DNA of 64,000 bases, taken from Leptodontidium sp. MPI-SDFR-AT-0119. Its lineage: Eukaryota; Ascomycota; Leotiomycetes; Helotiales; Leptodontidiaceae. Of this stretch, positions 59,334 to 64,000 are shown piece after piece. A program made the position numbers and the translations under genes. Position 1 is the first letter of the stretch, and each line of letters opens with the position of its first letter. The stretch is from NCBI GenBank assembly GCA_020726505.1, contig JAHLEZ010000017.1:930001-994000 (forward strand), read 5' to 3'. The notes beneath the pieces are model-generated. The model was not told the origin of the DNA. It did no database searches and was given only the letters and a program-made list of their open reading frames with translations.

Positions 59334-60069
59334 CACGGCAAATAAGTGGCAAACTAAATATTAAGGTTAATTTTGCCTCGAGCCTTAATATTTTTGCATA
59401 TAATTAAAGAGGGAAGTCTAACGAATCTATAGGTGTAATTTATTTGCGAATAGCTTCAATTTTTAGCAGAGTTATAAGTGTATATAGTAGTCTTGAGAAA
59501 TACAAGGTTTTGGAAATTCGCTTAATTGGCACTTTAATCTGCACGGCCACAGTAGCCTTTTCAATGAAAATGGTGCGTTGCTCTCTTGACAGTTTGGATA
59601 CTTCTCAGAAGTGTGGTTAGTAATGGACATCAACTTGATCAAAATTAAGCCCTTGTTACCTAGCATCAACTGTGTAGTCAAGGACAGGAGGGACAGGAAA
59701 CAACCAGAATAATTTAAGCGAATGTGCACCTCATTTAGCCGGCCTGGCGGATTTATTGACCTCCCCTTACTCTCAACTTACCTCTAACTTAAGTTTGGCA
59801 ATACAGCAGCGATTCAGCGACTCCTCACTTGCACCAGGACGGAGATAACGGTGCTTGTAATCACATGACAGTCGCTTTCCACGCGATACAATCTGCATCA
59901 GCCGTCTCCTCCTTTGTATAATCTACACGCCTATACACGGACACGTTGACCTCCTAACCTTCATTTGATTATTTCTGCGCCTCTTCACCGAAGGTAAGCC
60001 GAGCGGGGTCTTGCTTCGGTTGCGGATACCCACATGATTATATAATCACAAACCATATTGAATAGTATC
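59334..60069. other. AT-rich tail of the transposon relic and 3' flank of the regulator gene
   Basis: No gene recognised. AT-rich to about 59500, then ordinary sequence up to the stop codon of the Zn2Cys6 gene. Confidence 0.5.
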
Positions 60070-62488
60070 CTATATACTACCACCTGCTAAATCCGGAAAA
60101 CTCATCGCATCATCCAAAACCCAATCCAATGAGAATATATTGTCATAGTGGATTTGCTCTAAGTCCGGAAAGTCGTTTCGGTCGTCAACTCTTTGCTGGC
60201 TTTCTTCGTGCCCACCGCCTAGAGCAGGATCAGGGGGATTAATTGGAGCAGTAACTAGATACAGGAGATTAGGTCATCACACAACGAGTAAGGTTGAAAC
60301 AACAAGAATGTCCTTACGAGTGAGGTGTCTAGCAGGATCATTTTTGAACCCCTTCCTCCACATCCAGAGCGAGTCATAAATAATGCTCATGCTCATTCTG
60401 CCCCTCACTACCAGCGGCGTGTCCTGGTATTCTATTCTGCTGGAAGATCCGTGGGATGACAGACTTAAATCTTGCGTTCCGTGAACTCCCCAGGCCCATA
60501 AGTGGGCTAGCACTTCGGCGAGCCTGCCTGGAAGATCGTTGTTGGAGATGCTGATCTGCCGACAAGCTAAGATCGTGGAGTTGAACATGGATTTGCCAGC
60601 TTCAGCGTCTATATACGATGCTAAGGAACTTCGAAGGAGCCTCAGCAGGGTGAATCCAGAAGCGAGTACCATCTGGAAAATGTAGCAGGGACAATGGCGT
60701 ATAATGTTAAGAGTGTTGGGATCTGACGAGCAGATCTCGGTGAGGAATTGATAGCAGACGCGATAGAGCAATAGTAGTGGGGACTGAGCACTTAGATCAA
60801 GGAGTGCGTATAGTCGCAGGTGAATCTGGGCACAGCGGAAATACAACAACATTTCCGCTTCGCGCGTTAGTACAGACTGTGGGGTGAAGGTTTGGCAGTA
60901 GGCTTACTCGAACCCATTTCAGGGTTTAGATCAGACTCCAACTGAAGAAGCTCTTGATTCAAGAGATTAAATCTGTCGGAACGCTCATTCGTGTTTCCTG
61001 TTGTTTTTTCATAGAAAGGGCTATCGTAAAGTGCTTCAGTAACTCGGCCACAAAAGATTTCGATCCGTAGTCGAGTGGCTAAGGGCTCGATAAGAGTACG
61101 ATATGAGACCGTCACTAATTTCGGTTCAATCAGGCATTCGTATCTGGTTGTCGAAGGCAGTCCTAGGCCAGTAGCGACACTACACATCAAAACAAATATG
61201 GTTAGTAAAAAGCGAATGATACATAGACAGAGGTGTTCGTTTATAAATACTGTCTTACCTTTGAGCAACGATATTGCACACCGCCCATGTCGTATGCCTG
61301 TCTCTCAGCTCCTCTAACCGTAACATTAACTCAGTCTTCGAAAAGTCTTGAGAGTAGTCTGGCATATGAAGGCCAGCCTGCATTGCTAAGTGCATCATAG
61401 CTCCTGTGAGCATAAATGTTGGGTCATTAGATGAGTCGCTTTTGGGGAATGGCCACACGCATAAAATACACAGGGCCTTGCAGTTGTAATAGTTGTGGTG
61501 ACTCGATTGCAGCGTATACCACAGTAGGCGCGGCACGGATATAGAGAGGGCAGGCAGAAGTGTCAAGTCGGGAGAATACCGCCTAGAAGCAACTCCAATT
61601 ATAACCCAAAATAGCAATGGCGAAAATTGGTGGTAATTGTCCGGGGACTTATGCGGGTCTAGAAAGGGTAGGAATGGATGATAATGCTCGAAGTATCTGG
61701 AAATAAATGAGGTTTGGATTGCTAATGAACACGAGAATAAGGGTTAGAGGCACTGACTGTTCAAACAAACGCCGAGCTACATATCCTGATATGTCAATGC
61801 CATCTAGTTGTCGAGGGGAAGAGCCTGTGCTGTGGTCATCATTCCTAGCGGTTTGGGACCGATGTGAGGATGCGGTACGAGGAATCTCTGTCTGGATTAT
61901 CTCTGTCCACGAAAGCTCATTAGGCGAAAGTCCTATCCCAGCGTGCTGCCCCTCCGGCGGCGTCAGGACATAGCCTGGGACGCTGCTGGCGGGCAGCGTA
62001 GAGCCTTGTTGAGGGATACCAGCTGTTTCACCACGATTAAATGATTGGTCGTTTAGAGCTGGAAGAGTACCATTTGTTGCGGAGTGTCGCCTCTCTTTCT
62101 GGCGCCTCGCTCTGGATGAATTATTAGCAGGACAAAATCGCTGTGCTGAAAGAGCTAGAAGTCTTACTTTCGTTTTTCAACTCGCTTGAAACTGGCGTCG
62201 AGTCGGCACTCGATCTTTAGCCGTGTACACCGGGAACACGGAGTGAAAGGATCCTTGACCGTATTGCAGCGAAGCTTCGTAAAAGTAAGCATTGTAGAAG
62301 CGCTGCAACGAGCTCTCGCTGAGCGCCCTGTTGGTGCAATAGATGCATACCTTTTGTTGACGGCATTCATTGCAAGCCTTCCTAATGAGGGTGGGTCTAG
62401 AGGCGCCCCCGTCCTCCTTCTCACGCACCGGATCGGAGGCACCTGGCGGGTAGCTGTTCGTAGTGCTGTGAGGACTGTTTCCTACCAT
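60070..62488 (-). CDS. Zn2Cys6 transcription factor, seven exons
   Basis: Minus-strand exons 62351-62488, 62168-62274, 61758-62111, 61259-61696, 60908-61179, 60318-60857 and 60070-60254. All phases agree; the total of 2034 nt gives 677 residues. Cys39, 42, 49, 59, 62 and 69 form C-x2-C-x6-C-x9-C-x2-C-x6-C, completed across the first intron, followed by basic KRVEKRKARRQKERR. The middle domain has YFEHYHPFLPFLDP and SPLLFWVIIGVASRRYSPD, typical of this fungal class, and MHLAMQAGLHMPD. The C-terminus is acidic and aromatic (DNIFSLDWVLDDAMSFPDL), a likely activation region. It should act in the nucleus on CGG-type sites. Intact, though it sits between transposon relics. Target genes are unknown. 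Confidence 0.92.
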
Positions 62489-62984
62489 TGTGTAGAGGTG
62501 ATTAGACCCTAGGTCTAGGACTGAGGACAAGGGGGAGATTTAAATTGACATAGCAGGTCGCATGTGCTCGAACGCTCTGCTGTGGAAGATGACACAAGTG
62601 TTGGGGCCGGACTCCATGAATCAAATTTCTCAGCTTGCTGCTCTTGCTCAGGCGCTAACCACCCTCGGCTCAGTCAACGCGCCTGAGTAAACTGAGCAAC
62701 CTGAGCAACTCACCTGACCACCTTGATCATCTCTGAGCAAGATCTTCCAGATCATCACGTGTTTTGAATTCTTGCTTTATAACTAATCACTCCCAATCTA
62801 ACCTCTGTTCTCTTATATCACTTTTGTTAAGTTTTGACGACGATGTGCTTACGGAGGTATAGCGGATATGTATTCCCCCCTGTTTTTACGTAAAGGATTG
62901 GTTTAACTGCAAAGGGTAATATCACGTTAATACGCGCAACGCGTGTATCCCGTAGAATTTCAAGACGAATATCATTAACAAAAT
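62489..62984. other. 5' flank of the Zn2Cys6 gene
   Basis: About 500 bp with a CTGAGCAAC/GCTCAG-rich stretch (62640-62750) that can pair partly with itself, then AT-rich sequence. No gene. Confidence 0.5.
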
Positions 62985-64000
62985 GAATTGAATTTATTAG
63001 TACTTAGTAAAATTTCCCTTTGTATTGATTATAACTTAATAACGCTTTGGTATACTCTCGACAAGTGTACGAAACTTAAACTTCCCTACTTTCTCCTACG
63101 TATCTTTTGTAGCCGCTTGAAGCTAGTTATATCCTATAATCTTAGGGTAATTATCTTGAAGGTAGTTCTTTTTTTATAATATACTAGACTTGTTCGATTA
63201 GATTAAGGTCGGGCGAGAAAGGAGGCTAAAAGATTATAATAATTCCTTGCTCTTGTAGATTAGCTTAAGTATTGGTAGTAACGTGTCTAGGTGCTCCGTC
63301 TTGTATTAAAACGAGATAAATACCCTCCCTTTTCATTAGCTCGATATACTCGTGGATTACCGGAATCGTGTAAGCTTAATACGAGTTTTTATTAATCGAA
63401 CCCTAATTCTTTTCTCAAAAGATTCCGGGCCTTTTCGTATGCCTGTGAAAATAATCCTAAAACATTTAACCTTTCTTTCGTTAATGCCTTTCGACGATAT
63501 ATGTCTCTTCCCACTCTTTGCCCGGCTTTCGAGTTACTCACGTTCGAGCATGACGACCACTAGTAATCTAAGTCTCGTCGGTTTATAGGATTTAATACTA
63601 TTAATTTATTGTTTACTTGACGTGTTCCTTCGCCTATGCGAGTCGAAGGATATGATTCTTTTTGGAAATCGGGGGTTTTCGTATTGTTAGTCGATAGTAA
63701 TACCTCTCACGAGTAAGAGCACTTTATATAGTATCTTTTTTGACTTTGAAATTTATAATAGTTATTAGTTAAGTAAAGGATATTCGTTAATTCTCGCGAG
63801 AGGCATATACGAAGAAGATTAAATCTTCGACTTGAGCTTGTGTTAAAATAGGAGAGCGTCTTGACTTTTTCTTTAGCGTAGCACGTTCGGCTTTATAAGT
63901 ATATTGAATTTACTTGTAGGTCGGTTAAAATGGAAGATGATCGTGGATTTGCTTATATCCTTAACCGATATTAAAAAGGAGGCGAACATCTCGTCGTTGA
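62985..64000 (-). mobile_element. Tc1/mariner-type transposase relic, RIP-like stops, runs off the window
   Basis: On the minus strand from the window edge, one frame reads a helix-turn-helix part (GYKQIHDHLPF), then SRRSPILTQAQVEDLIFFV, then TDET (first catalytic Asp), GRHART, KPGKEWEETYIVER, HEYIELMKREGIYLVL followed by QDGAP with the second Asp, and PPFSPDLNLIEQV with the third acidic position. About twenty in-frame stops are TAA or TAG at places where Gln, Arg-to-stop-free Trp or Gln codons fit, for example TDET-stop-I (Trp) and IIIIF-stop-PPFSPD (Trp). Composition is strongly AT-rich. The N-terminus lies just beyond the window. Confidence 0.85.

Overview
The window is nuclear DNA of a filamentous ascomycete (Pezizomycotina; Leotiomycetes is my best guess, not proven). 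The reasons are introns of about 46-290 nt with GTRWGT donors and CTAAC branch sites, long gene-free spacers, and families such as DUF1304, VIP1-like RRM protein, fungal CorA-like and APH-like proteins, LRRC40-like protein and a Zn2Cys6 regulator. It also carries transposase relics whose stop codons lie mostly where CAA/CAG or TGG would be expected, as left by repeat-induced point mutation (RIP). Most gene models below were assembled by hand from reading frames, splice sites and intron phase.

Left part (0-25 kb): a seven-exon CorA-like membrane protein whose tail carries a TA-flanked MITE-like insertion; a tRNA-Glu(TTC) with a 42-nt intron; an APH/choline-kinase-like gene with one missing base; a 1318-residue disordered protein on the minus strand; about 7.8 kb without a recognisable gene; a two-exon DUF1304 gene; then a graveyard of two divergent, decayed protein-kinase relics, one followed by a caspase-like segment.

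Middle (25-50.7 kb): a gene-dense housekeeping-like region. It holds a BTB-like protein with an in-frame 60-nt intron, a five-exon sugar porter, a serine-rich coiled-coil protein, a 75-residue small protein, a VIP1-like RRM protein with a cysteine-repeat metallothionein-like tail (one extra base breaks the frame), a coiled-coil protein, an LRRC40-like LRR protein, a TMEM135-like membrane protein and a 77-residue secreted cysteine-rich protein.

Right part (51-64 kb): AT-rich transposon relics alternate with intact genes. The intact genes are an anion:cation symporter-type MFS transporter and a PEP mutase/isocitrate lyase-family enzyme, transcribed divergently from one promoter that holds two CGG-N2-CCG palindromes, and a seven-exon Zn2Cys6 transcription factor. 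Transporter, lyase-type enzyme and regulator may form a small carboxylate-use module (inference). Three Tc1/mariner-type relics lie here; one is split by a 183-bp solo-LTR-like insertion with a 5-bp target duplication.
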